From Methylomicrobium sp035916875 (GTDB lineage: Bacteria > Pseudomonadota > Gammaproteobacteria > Methylococcales > Methylomonadaceae): a DNA stretch of 60,900 nucleotides. The notes beneath the pieces are model-generated. The model had not been told where the DNA came from and made no database searches. It saw only the letters and a list, made by a program, of their open reading frames with translations. Location: NCBI RefSeq assembly GCF_035916875.1, contig NZ_JAXUHN010000065.1:1-60900 (forward strand), written 5' to 3'. Each line of letters starts with the position of its first letter. The stretch's first letter is position 1. The translations under genes and the position numbers were made by a program. Positions 1 through 8,156 of the stretch are shown here, in pieces.

Positions 1-111
1 ATGAAATACGAGTGGCTGCCATTCCAATCGTTTACACCTACCGAACTTGAGGAGGCTATCGATGAAATCGGCGCTGGTTTTGGCTCTCAATACCAATTTA
101 CTTTCTGCTAA
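1..111 (+). CDS. 3' end of an unidentified gene, cut by the window edge
   Basis: An open frame runs from the first base to a TAA at 109-111 and encodes 36 residues ending in QYQFTFC. The first codon happens to be ATG, but the gene probably begins upstream of the window. The segment has a Glu-rich helix (TELEEAIDEIG) and an aromatic end. It resembles the tail of an IS-type transposase by general impression only; I cannot name a family. No ribosome site is visible because the upstream sequence is missing. Whether it is real coding sequence or a relic cannot be settled from 36 residues. Confidence 0.4.
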   Translation: MKYEWLPFQSFTPTELEEAIDEIGAGFGSQYQFTFC

Positions 112-239
112 GCACTTAGCATAATGCGAGTTCTTCCGCCGAAACATTCAAACCTGCCCCAGAAACCTTCTCTACAAAGTCGACTCCAAGAGCTTATAAA
201 AGATCGATTTTTGCGAAACCCTTTTGACGAGGCCAACCA

Positions 240-1607
240 ATGAACCCATCTTATCGTATCGAAAAAGACAGCCTCGGCGACGTCAAGGTACCCTCCTATG
301 CTTTGTACGGTCCACAAACCCAGCGCGCGGTCGAGAACTTTCCGATCAGCGGCCTGACCTTGCCGCCAATTTTCATCCAAGCGATTGCACTGATCAAAAA
401 GATTGCGGCGGAAGCGAATGGGGAATTGGGAGAGTTGGATACGGTGCGCAGCGAGGCAATCATCGATGCCGCGCGGCAGATCATCGACGGACGTCATAAC
501 GGTCAGTTCCCGATCGATGTATTTCAGACCGGCTCAGGCACCAGCACGAACATGAACGTGAATGAAGTGATCGCAACCCTGGCGAGCCAAGCAGCAGGTA
601 TCGAAATTCATCCGAACGACCATGTCAATCGCGGCCAAAGCAGCAATGACGTAGTACCGACAGCAATTCATCTCAGCGCGGCACTGGCCTGTCATCGCCA
701 TCTGCTGCCCGCGCTGGCGCACCTGGCCGAAACGATAGAGACAAAAGCCGCAACGCTCGACGGAGTGATCAAAACCGGGCGCACGCATTTGATGGATGCG
801 CTGCCGCTGCGAATGAGCCAGGAAATGAACGGCTGGGCGCTGCAAATACGAAATGGTGCAGAAAGAATCGAGGCGGCTCTGATCAGGATTTACCGCCTAG
901 CGCAAGGAGGAACTGCGGTCGGCACCGGGGTCAATGCACATCCCGAATTCGCGGCTAAATTTGCGGCATTGTTAAGCCGGGACACGGCCCTGCCGTTCGA
1001 ACCGAACCCCTCGTTTTTCGAAAGCCTGAGTTGTCAGGACACTAATGTTGAATTATCGGGCCAGTTGAAAGTGGTTGCGGTTAGTCTACTCAAGATCGCG
1101 AACGATTTGCGCTGGATGAATAGCGGACCGTTAGCGGGTATCGGCGAGATAGAACTGCCGGCCTTGCAGCCGGGCAGCAGCATCATGCCGGGCAAAGTGA
1201 ATCCGGTGATTCCCGAGGCGGCGGCAATGGCCGCCGTACAAGTGATCGGTAATGATGCGGCGATTACTACGGCCGGGATATCCGGCAATTTTCAGCTGAA
1301 TGTAATGCTCCCGGTGATTGCCTATAATCTGCTGCAAAGTATCGAGATTCTCGGAAACGCCTGCCGTTTACTCGCCGATAAAGCGATTGCGGGGTTCACC
1401 GTACGGCTTGAAAATATCTCCGAGCCGCTGGCGAAAAACCCGATGCTGGCGACCGCATTGAATCCGGTCATCGGCTATACCCAAGCCGCGGTGATCGCGA
1501 AGACGGCCTATCAACAAAATCGCCCGGTCATCGATGTCGCGGTAGAAATGACCGGCATACCGCGCGAACAGCTCGAAACACTGCTGGACCCTGCCCATCT
1601 GGTCTAA
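240..1607 (+). CDS. fumC: Class II fumarate hydratase
   Basis: The 455-residue protein matches the length of class II fumarases, which interconvert fumarate and L-malate in the TCA cycle without an iron-sulfur cluster. The fumarase/aspartase signature GSSIMPGKVNP lies near residue 315. Other typical blocks are GSGTSTNMNVNEV near residue 98, the SSND stretch near 135 and GRTHLMDALP near 180. The MPGKVNP signature and the overall fit favour FumC over aspartase or argininosuccinate lyase, which share the fold. The ATG at 240 follows a GAGG motif by seven bases. The gene stands alone and is convergent with the next gene. A weak hairpin without a T tract lies just after the stop. Confidence 0.95.
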   Translation: MNPSYRIEKDSLGDVKVPSYALYGPQTQRAVENFPISGLTLPPIFIQAIALIKKIAAEANGELGELDTVRSEAIIDAARQIIDGRHNGQFPIDVFQTGSGTSTNMNVNEVIATLASQAAGIEIHPNDHVNRGQSSNDVVPTAIHLSAALACHRHLLPALAHLAETIETKAATLDGVIKTGRTHLMDALPLRMSQEMNGWALQIRNGAERIEAALIRIYRLAQGGTAVGTGVNAHPEFAAKFAALLSRDTALPFEPNPSFFESLSCQDTNVELSGQLKVVAVSLLKIANDLRWMNSGPLAGIGEIELPALQPGSSIMPGKVNPVIPEAAAMAAVQVIGNDAAITTAGISGNFQLNVMLPVIAYNLLQSIEILGNACRLLADKAIAGFTVRLENISEPLAKNPMLATALNPVIGYTQAAVIAKTAYQQNRPVIDVAVEMTGIPREQLETLLDPAHLV

Positions 1608-1684
1608 AAAAGCACGGACAGCAGAGGGATCAATCCGTCTGCTCCCGCCTGCGCCGCATCGCTAGTCTTGACTCAGGCAACCCC

Positions 1685-2701
1685 TTAGCAATTCATACAG
1701 CGGTCGCCCTGCGTGGATCTTTCTTTACCATTGACCTGTCTGAGTATTTCTTTTTTGGCTTCGAGCCAATCATACAATTCATAACCCGGCGAAAATGCCC
1801 GCTTTTCGGCCTTGTAGTAGGCGGCTTCGGCAATCATCGCATGGATATTGACCGATACCCTGCGGGCATAGGCAGGAGCCGGCATCGGCGGCGCAGTGTT
1901 TACGAACCCGAACTTGACCAGTCCCCACACGCTTTGCGGCGCGGCAATCTTGATGCCGACAGCAGTCGGCTCGACTTCCTTGCGCGACAAAAACAACCGG
2001 TCCCAGATTGAAAAGATAGCGCCATAATTGCTGTCGTGCTCCTTGCGCTCGATCGAATGATGGGTGCGGTGCAAACACGGCGTTACGATCACCTGACCGA
2101 GCCATTTTTCGCCTACAAACGCGATGTTGGTGTGATGAAACATCACGAACAACGGATAGACCGTTTCATAGGCAAACACAACGGTCTTGTCGATGCCGAG
2201 CAGAATGATGTATGCCGATTTCAGCACGGTTGTGATGATCAATTCGGCGATATGAATCCTGAACGCGGTCGATACGTTCAAATAAGGATCGCTGTGATGG
2301 ACTTTGTGAAACATCCAGAGCCCATCGAATTGATGGCAAATCCGGTGCCATGCGTACAGCAGAAAGTCAAGAAGTAAGAACGACATCAGTGCTCTCCAAA
2401 CAGGACTCCGCATGCCGTTCAGCAATCCTCTGCCGGAAAAATGCTCCAGCGCGAGCAATAAACCGGCTATCGACAACGCCGACATCAGCAGACTGTTTAA
2501 CGCAAACAATCCCAGATTCACGCGATAAGCGTTGATGTGTTGTTTGGGGCGCAGAGGAATTTTCGGCCGTTGAAATTCGACGAACGCCAGCAGAGAAAAC
2601 CCCAAAACCACGCAAATAAAAGGCCAATCTCCTGAAGCGAGTGTTTTCAAAGCCGTCATGGAGGCTTGCAGTGTTGAATACATTTCGATGATATTTAACA
2701 T
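1685..2701 (-). CDS. Fatty acid hydroxylase / sterol desaturase family membrane protein
   Basis: This 338-residue protein has four to five hydrophobic segments and the histidine clusters of the membrane di-iron hydroxylase superfamily. The clusters are HRICHQ followed by HKVHHS (about residues 118-137), an HHTN stretch near 190 and HRTHHS near 212. The family hydroxylates or desaturates lipids with O2, using two irons bound by the histidines on the cytosolic side. Substrate cannot be told from sequence; sterol, carotenoid, fatty acid and alkylglycerol substrates are all known in the family. The start at 2701 follows a weak purine-rich GGGGTAAAG. No lipid genes adjoin it, although the hopanoid cluster lies 15 kb away. 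Confidence 0.8.
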   Translation of the reverse strand: MLNIIEMYSTLQASMTALKTLASGDWPFICVVLGFSLLAFVEFQRPKIPLRPKQHINAYRVNLGLFALNSLLMSALSIAGLLLALEHFSGRGLLNGMRSPVWRALMSFLLLDFLLYAWHRICHQFDGLWMFHKVHHSDPYLNVSTAFRIHIAELIITTVLKSAYIILLGIDKTVVFAYETVYPLFVMFHHTNIAFVGEKWLGQVIVTPCLHRTHHSIERKEHDSNYGAIFSIWDRLFLSRKEVEPTAVGIKIAAPQSVWGLVKFGFVNTAPPMPAPAYARRVSVNIHAMIAEAAYYKAEKRAFSPGYELYDWLEAKKEILRQVNGKERSTQGDRCMNC

Positions 2702-3124
2702 GACTTTACCCCAAATAAGTTGATGGAAAGTGCATTACAGAATTATCTTAATTAGTAAATGTGACGGTGAGATGAAAAATCTTCCGCCGGGCTTGTAGCA
2801 GGATTTTCGCCAACCCTTTGCCAAGGATAAAGCAAATTTGATGCCAAAATAGATAAAACCAGCCGCCAGACAAAAAACTAAAGAACAGATTGCAACAAAC
2901 TGATTATTTTAAATTTTCTAAATAAACCCTGGCAATCTGAGTAAGGATTGAAAACTAACTTAGCAAAAAACGCCAAAATTGCACCTTTACAGTGCAAACA
3001 GATTGTTGCTTAGGTGCAATTACTGTTGTAGACATGCATCAGACACAACAGTTCAATGCACCTCAAAAATCACCCGAAATTGTATGCGTCGCAAAATTAC
3101 GGAATATTCAGCACGGATGCCGAT
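2702..3124. other. Intergenic region, AT-rich, with one inverted repeat
   Basis: This 423-bp gap lies upstream of the membrane hydroxylase gene and downstream of the phosphatase gene, both on the minus strand. No credible gene is present. The only structure seen is a 9-bp perfect inverted repeat, ATTGCACCT at 2978-2986 and AGGTGCAAT at 3012-3020. A further GTGCAA at 2992-2997 matches the same half-site core. It could be an operator, or a weak terminator for something transcribed rightward. There is no T tract. Confidence 0.4.
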
Positions 3125-5086
3125 TCAAAGGCACTTGAAAACCATCAGCGTAATATCATCCTTGAACGAATCGGTCCGGCAAAACTGTTTCAAACCATCC
3201 AGTATGGCAATGATCATCGTATCCGAAGCATCCTGACAATGATCAAGCAATAGATTTTCAAGCCGGTCGATGCCGAAAAAATTGTCCTGATCACTCTCCG
3301 CTTCGGTCAAACCATCGGTATAAAAAAGAATGATGTCGCCTGGCTCCATCGGCAGGGATTTTTCTTCAAAATGGACCTGTCGATGGACACCCACGATCAG
3401 TCCGTCCGCATCCAGACGCCGACAGGCGTTTCGACGCCGTTGATACAGCAATGGCGGCGGATGGCCAGCATTGGCATAGCGAATCAACCGGTTGTCGATA
3501 TCGTATTGCAGATAAAACAAGGTGATGAAGAAATCTGATCTATTGAGGTCTTCAAACAGAAAACGATTCAACAATTCCAGTATTGGGGCCGGCGATTCGG
3601 CGCCGCCGGCATTCGCACGAATCGCGCTGCGCGTTTCGACCATGAACAGCGCCGGACCGATCGAATGGCCCGACACATCCGCGATCACCATGTCCAGATG
3701 GTGGCCGCCGCGATAGAAATAATCATAATAATCGCCGCCAACCTGGTCGGCTGACAAACAGCGGCCAGTCACTTCAAAATGCACGTTTTTGATCGGGGTT
3801 GAGGGCGACAGCGTCGCTTGAATCTTGCGCGCAATATCGATTTCATTACGCGCGATCGCGAGTTTGACCTGCGCCTGGCGAATCTGCTGTTCGGCGGCTT
3901 TGCGCGCGCTGATATCATGGATGAAACCGCTGAAGATGAAGGCATTGCCTACCCGCAACGGCGATATGCTCAATTCGATTGGAAACTCCGAACCGTTCTG
4001 CCGTAAGGCCGGCTGTTCGATCACCCGGTTCAGGATGCTGCCGTTACCGCCGCGCAGGAAATTGTCGAGCCCCAGACGGTGCGCCTTGCGGAAGCGTTCC
4101 GGGATGATCAATTCATCCAGGCGCCGGCCAATGGCCTCATCGCGGCGCCAGCCGAAAATCTGTTCCGCCTGACGATTCCAGTCCCGAATGATGCCGTAGG
4201 AATCCATGATCACGATCGCGTTCAGCGCACTTTCGATGATCATGCGTATGCGTTTTTCGCTTTCGATCAGCGCATCCTCGAATTGCTTCTTGGCGGTAAT
4301 GTCGCGATCGACCCCTCGCCATTTGAGCAGTTTTCCTGCCGCATCGATAATCGGCAAACCGGTCGATTCGGTGATCACCGGGTGACCGTCCTTGTGCTGA
4401 TAATGATTGATCAGGCTGTAAAACGGCTCGTGGCTGGCGGCATAAAACAGTTGTTCCGCCTTGTCCTGCGCAGTCAGAAATTCGGTGTAATGCTTGCCGA
4501 CGACCTGCTCGGGGCTGAAACCCAGGATCTGATAAACCGCGGCGCTACAGTAGATATAAAAGCCGCCGGGGTCCTGTTCCCACAGCCATTCACCGGTCAT
4601 TTCGGCCATTTGCCGAAACCGCTCCTCGCTTTCCACCAGTGCCGATTCGACATCCCGGCACACATTTACGCCCATGCCGGCGATACCGGGTTCGTCCATC
4701 CCGTCGATTTCGGCAAGTTGTTTGCCATTGAATTCCTGGATCAGAATCAAAATATTGAACCGCTCCGGATCTTTCATAACTAATCGCGACAGCGACAACT
4801 GCGCCTTGATCAGCCGATTGGCCCGGGTTGCAACCCCGGCGATCACATACTGATCGGCACCGGTTTCGACAGCTTGCGAAAAAATTTGCCGCCAGGGCTG
4901 TTCCTCGCTTTCAGGGCATAAGACATGGAAGGATTTGTCGGCCAGTTCTTTCTCATCGAAACCCAGCAATTCGGTAGCGGCGGCATTGACATACTTGATT
5001 TTCGGCGGCCAGACGGAAACACCACCCGAACGCTCCCATTCAACGATAACAAGCCTGGCTTTTGGAAATTCGTTAGACGGATACAA
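3125..5086 (-). CDS. PAS-domain sensor phosphatase with a C-terminal SpoIIE/RsbU PP2C domain
   Basis: The 653-residue protein has no membrane segment and reads as a modular cytosolic signalling enzyme. A degenerate PAS lies at about residues 20-110, a second at about 160-275 (ending WRGVDRDIT) and a third at about 285-395 (ending FSGFIHDIS). A short coiled linker follows, then a PP2C-type serine phosphatase at about 430-650. Metal-binding motifs are visible: VGGDYYDYF, IADVSGH and a C-terminal DDITLMVF. Such enzymes usually dephosphorylate an anti-sigma-factor antagonist (STAS protein) or related partner, but no kinase or antagonist gene adjoins it. The frame opens with TTG at 5086; no in-frame ATG with a good ribosome site was found nearby, so the start is uncertain. 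It diverges from the UvrY-type regulator gene. Confidence 0.85.
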   Translation of the reverse strand: MYPSNEFPKARLVIVEWERSGGVSVWPPKIKYVNAAATELLGFDEKELADKSFHVLCPESEEQPWRQIFSQAVETGADQYVIAGVATRANRLIKAQLSLSRLVMKDPERFNILILIQEFNGKQLAEIDGMDEPGIAGMGVNVCRDVESALVESEERFRQMAEMTGEWLWEQDPGGFYIYCSAAVYQILGFSPEQVVGKHYTEFLTAQDKAEQLFYAASHEPFYSLINHYQHKDGHPVITESTGLPIIDAAGKLLKWRGVDRDITAKKQFEDALIESEKRIRMIIESALNAIVIMDSYGIIRDWNRQAEQIFGWRRDEAIGRRLDELIIPERFRKAHRLGLDNFLRGGNGSILNRVIEQPALRQNGSEFPIELSISPLRVGNAFIFSGFIHDISARKAAEQQIRQAQVKLAIARNEIDIARKIQATLSPSTPIKNVHFEVTGRCLSADQVGGDYYDYFYRGGHHLDMVIADVSGHSIGPALFMVETRSAIRANAGGAESPAPILELLNRFLFEDLNRSDFFITLFYLQYDIDNRLIRYANAGHPPPLLYQRRRNACRRLDADGLIVGVHRQVHFEEKSLPMEPGDIILFYTDGLTEAESDQDNFFGIDRLENLLLDHCQDASDTMIIAILDGLKQFCRTDSFKDDITLMVFKCL

Positions 5087-5474
5087 GATTCATATTTCCC
5101 AATGCAATCGGATTAACACCTTCAAGCGGCTCAACTTATAGCTCTTAGTTCTCAATGATTTATAAAAACTACCCTGAAGAACTTCTAAAAACTCCCTCAC
5201 CCACAGAAAGATGATTAAGGACACGTAAATAAGTTAAGGATTTTTAACCAAAATCGCGAATAGCGCCCTCCGAGAGAAGGACAGCCGTTAATTTTTAGAA
5301 GTTCCCTTTGGTTATATTTTGGTTATGCGATGCACATTCATTGACATTAAAGCCTTACAGACAAACCAAAATATCAGCGTTATAATAACAAAGTAATGGA
5401 ATTCGTTGCCGCGCTCTAACCGATCCACGACAGCACCGATTGACTGATTATAAAATTATAAAGAATAAATAATT
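5087..5474. promoter_or_regulatory. Divergent intergenic region between the PAS phosphatase and uvrY
   Basis: This 388-bp AT-rich gap must hold the promoters of both divergent genes. A TTGACA at 5341-5346 and a TATAAT at 5381-5386 are visible, but they are 34 bp apart and cannot form one sigma-70 promoter. The TATAAT alone would give a start near 5393, about 80 bases before the uvrY ATG. No gene, hairpin or repeat was recognised. Confidence 0.4.
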
Positions 5475-6122
5475 ATGATTAGTGTACTTCTTGTTGACGA
5501 TCATCAATTGGTCAGGACCGGCATTCAGGCATTGTTGAATTCGTCCAACGAAATTCAGGTCGTGGCAGTCGCCGATACCGGCGAACAAGCGGTCGATATG
5601 GTGGGGGAAATAAAGCCAGATGTGGTATTGATGGATGTCAGCATGCCGGGCATCGGCGGCGTCGAAGCCAGCCGGCGTATTTTGCGACAGAATCCCAATG
5701 TCAAAATCATCGGCCTGTCGGCTTACAATGAAGGCCCATTTCCCCAGCAACTATTGAAACTCGGCGTTCTAGGCTTCATCTCCAAGTCGTCCTCGGCTGA
5801 CGAGATGATTTGCGCGATCCGCAAAGCGGTCGAAGGCCAGCGCTATCTGTGCAACGATGTCGCGAATCATCTGGCTTCTCAAAATCTGCTCGGCAATCAT
5901 CACCAATCGCCGTTCGCCAAACTGTCGCAGCGGGAAACTGAAATCGTGACGCTGATCCTACAAGGCAAAACGATACCTGAAATGGCCGAAATGCTGGCTA
6001 TCAGCAGCAAAACGGTGAATACCTACCGCTACCGGCTTTACGATAAACTCAAGATCAAAAACGACGTGGAACTGACGCGTCTTGCAGTCAAATGCGGTCA
6101 TTTCGATACCGGCTTGATCTGA
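5475..6122 (+). CDS. uvrY: GacA/UvrY-type response regulator (NarL/FixJ family)
   Basis: The 215-residue protein has a receiver domain (residues 1-120; acidic pair DD at 8-9, phospho-acceptor Asp in VVLMDVSMPG, conserved Lys in FISKSS) and a LuxR-type helix-turn-helix (residues 145-210; LSQRETEIV, ISSKTVNTYRYRL). The HTH wording and length match GacA/UvrY, which act with a BarA/GacS kinase to induce CsrB-type small RNAs and relieve CsrA repression. In many gammaproteobacteria uvrY is followed by uvrC and pgsA. Here uvrC-pgsA lies 26 kb away and uvrY is followed by the cmoA relic instead. No cognate hybrid kinase is in the window. Confidence 0.85.
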   Translation: MISVLLVDDHQLVRTGIQALLNSSNEIQVVAVADTGEQAVDMVGEIKPDVVLMDVSMPGIGGVEASRRILRQNPNVKIIGLSAYNEGPFPQQLLKLGVLGFISKSSSADEMICAIRKAVEGQRYLCNDVANHLASQNLLGNHHQSPFAKLSQRETEIVTLILQGKTIPEMAEMLAISSKTVNTYRYRLYDKLKIKNDVELTRLAVKCGHFDTGLI

Positions 6123-6170
6123 TTTCCAGATCGGCTGACACACAGCAGTCGACCACCACCCTTTTCTGTT

Positions 6171-6505
6171 GTGACGCAAGCCAAAGATTCCATTTACGCC
6201 AGTCCGTTGGGCGACATCGAAGCATTGAAATTCGACGAGAAAGTTGCCGCGGTTTTTCCCAACATTAGCCAGCGCAAGGTACGGGGCTATCAGGCAATCA
6301 TTGCGACGACCGGCCTGTTGGCCGGCGACTTCACGCGTACTGACAACAGGACTTTCAGACCGACATGCATCACGCTTTTAAACGGGCACAGGGCTACAGC
6401 GATCTCGAAATCAGCCAAAAGCCTAGTGCGCTCGAAGCCGGATGCGGCAGCGCGGAAGTCTGGTTTCAATCTTTTAACTTCGACTCGCCCCTGGTCTTGA
6501 AATGA
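6171..6505 (+). pseudogene. cmoA: Remnant of cmoA (carboxy-SAM synthase), two internal deletions and a frameshift
   Basis: From GTG 6171 the frame reads as the CmoA N terminus (TQAKDSIYASPLGDIE, FDEKVAAVFPNIS, GYQAIIATTGLLAGDF) up to about 6345. The typical C terminus then resumes in another frame from about 6353 (MHHAFKRAQGYSDLEISQK) and ends FQSFNFDSPLVLK, stop TGA 6503-6505. CmoA is normally about 245 residues. Compared with E. coli CmoA as I remember it, some 125 central residues, including the SAM-binding glycine loop, are missing. A second in-frame gap of about 16 residues follows SALE. The product cannot be active. The relic stop still overlaps the cmoB ATG by four bases (ATGA), which preserves the ancestral cmoA-cmoB coupling. 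A sequencing or assembly error would not explain two separate deletions. Confidence 0.85.
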
Positions 6506-7476
6506 GTGCTTACCAGGATTTATATTCGGCGCTCAGGGAAGCGAAAGCGGATGCCTGGGCGGACACATTACCCGAGCAAATCGCCGCCGCACTGGACCCT
6601 GCCCGTCATGGAAATTTGCCGCGCTGGCAAGCATTACTCGACCGCCTGCCGCTCTTGTCACCTTCGTTGCGGTGCCTGACCAGCGATTCGGTGCAAATTG
6701 GCCGGGCCGAGGATATTGCCGTAGCAGACAGGGCACTTCTGTCAGAAATCGTGCGTGAGTTGATCCCCTGGCGCAAAGGGCCCTACGATTTATACGGCAT
6801 TCAAATCGACACCGAATGGCGCTCCGACTTGAAATGGGAGCGACTCAAAGATCATATCTCGCCTTTGCAGCACCGGCTGGTGCTGGATGTCGGCTGTGGC
6901 AGCGGCTATCACTGCTGGCGCATGTTCGGCGCGGGCGCGAGGACAGTCGTCGGCATTGATCCCTTACTGCTGAACGTGATCCAATTCCAGTTGGTCAAGA
7001 CGCTTTACGGGCCCGCGCCGGTGCATGTGTTGCCATTCGGCATCGAAGCGTTGCCAAAAGGCTTGAAAGCATTCGATACGGTGTTTTCGATGGGAGTCCT
7101 GTATCATCGGCGGTCGCCGATCGATCATTTGCAGGAGCTTCGGGACTGCCTGCAACCCGGAGGCGAACTTGTACTCGAAACGTTGATCATCGATGGCAAG
7201 TTAGGCGAGACCTTGCTGCCGGAAGACCGCTATGCGAACATGCGCAATATCTGGTTCATCCCCAGCCTTGCGACGCTGGAAAGTTGGTTAAAACGCTGTC
7301 GGTTCGATAACATCCGCGTGGTTGACATCACGCCGACCCGCATTGATGAACAGCGCAGCACCGAATGGATGCCTTTCCATTCGTTGGCCGATTTTCTGAA
7401 GCCGAACAATCCTGAACTCACCGTTGAAGGTCTGCCGGCCCCCAAACGCGCGATTGTTTTAGCAAACAGCGGCTAG
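6502..7476 (+). CDS. cmoB: tRNA 5-hydroxyuridine-34 carboxymethyltransferase
   Basis: The 324-residue protein matches full-length CmoB, which transfers a carboxymethyl group from carboxy-SAM to 5-hydroxyuridine at wobble position 34 and yields cmo5U. The Rossmann methyltransferase core starts near residue 125 with VLDVGCGSGYH. FSMGVLYHRRSP (about 198) and LQPGGELVLETL (about 218) are family blocks. The N-terminal extension of about 120 residues is also typical. No stop or frameshift was seen. Its partner cmoA is destroyed immediately upstream, so CmoB would lack carboxy-SAM unless another cmoA exists. In E. coli lacking cmoA, CmoB can use SAM and makes 5-methoxyuridine instead. The gene is convergent with the trhO operon, eight bases away. 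Confidence 0.93.
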   Translation: MSAYQDLYSALREAKADAWADTLPEQIAAALDPARHGNLPRWQALLDRLPLLSPSLRCLTSDSVQIGRAEDIAVADRALLSEIVRELIPWRKGPYDLYGIQIDTEWRSDLKWERLKDHISPLQHRLVLDVGCGSGYHCWRMFGAGARTVVGIDPLLLNVIQFQLVKTLYGPAPVHVLPFGIEALPKGLKAFDTVFSMGVLYHRRSPIDHLQELRDCLQPGGELVLETLIIDGKLGETLLPEDRYANMRNIWFIPSLATLESWLKRCRFDNIRVVDITPTRIDEQRSTEWMPFHSLADFLKPNNPELTVEGLPAPKRAIVLANSG

Positions 7477-7484
7477 CCTACCCC

Positions 7485-8156
7485 TCATCCTTCCTGCAAC
7501 AATTTGATCAAGCAGCTTTCCAAATCAGGAAAAGCGCCAAATTCGCTCGCGCGGAGCACGCCTTGCCTGTCAACCAGGACCTGCGACGGCGTACCTTTCA
7601 ATTGAAAGCGTTCAAAAGTCTCCGCACGATAGTGCAACGATTCAAGATAGCCGCGCACTTGTTCGATCACCTGCTGGCGATAGGCGTCCGGCTGTGAATC
7701 GAAATTGAGCAACCGTCCGTGGATGAAGCCAAGAATGTCTGCTTCGAAAACGCCACCCAGGCGTTGGGTCAATTGATCCATTGCCAATGGGAAAGGAATA
7801 CGGTACGGCAACAGTCCTTGGTCGAGTTGTCCGTGCTGGCTCAACACCTTGAAGGTTTCGCCGATTACTTCGCGGCGTTCGACCAGGCGGCGCAAATTTT
7901 CCAGCGTATTTTTATCGAAATTCTCGAATGCGGTCGCCACGCCGAGCACCGCCAAACCGGCATCGGCATATTTTCGGTGTAGTTCGACCGCCTTCGGCAG
8001 CGCATGTAAAAAGCAGCCCGGACAATTGACCTGAAACACCTCGACCAACACCACGCGACCCAATAACTGGTCGAAATTGACCGGCCCGCCCTGTACCCAT
8101 TCCGAGACGGCCAATAACGGCGCATGCCGTCCGATTTGTGCGAGTTTGTCGGTCAT
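7485..8156 (-). CDS. Thioredoxin-fold (TlpA/AhpC-TSA-like) protein with a CPGC motif
   Basis: The 223-residue protein has no signal peptide and therefore looks cytosolic. A thioredoxin-type active site CPGC sits at about residues 45-48 inside VEVFQVNCPGCFLHALP. The cis-proline region is KGTPSQVLVDRQGVLR near 190. A long helical insertion at about 85-170 separates these elements, which is longer than in simple TlpA or AhpC proteins. Its ATG overlaps the trhO stop as ATGA, so the two are very probably translationally coupled. A redox role for a partner such as TrhO is possible but is inference only. I do not recognise a named family member. Confidence 0.75.
   Translation of the reverse strand: MTDKLAQIGRHAPLLAVSEWVQGGPVNFDQLLGRVVLVEVFQVNCPGCFLHALPKAVELHRKYADAGLAVLGVATAFENFDKNTLENLRRLVERREVIGETFKVLSQHGQLDQGLLPYRIPFPLAMDQLTQRLGGVFEADILGFIHGRLLNFDSQPDAYRQQVIEQVRGYLESLHYRAETFERFQLKGTPSQVLVDRQGVLRASEFGAFPDLESCLIKLLQEG

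Noticed and set aside
1620..1643. Hairpin after fumC as an intrinsic terminator
   Set aside because: The stem has only six plus three pairs with a mismatch, and no T tract follows on the plus strand.
5341..5386. TTGACA and TATAAT as a uvrY promoter
   Set aside because: The two boxes are separated by 34 bp, double the length a sigma-70 promoter permits.
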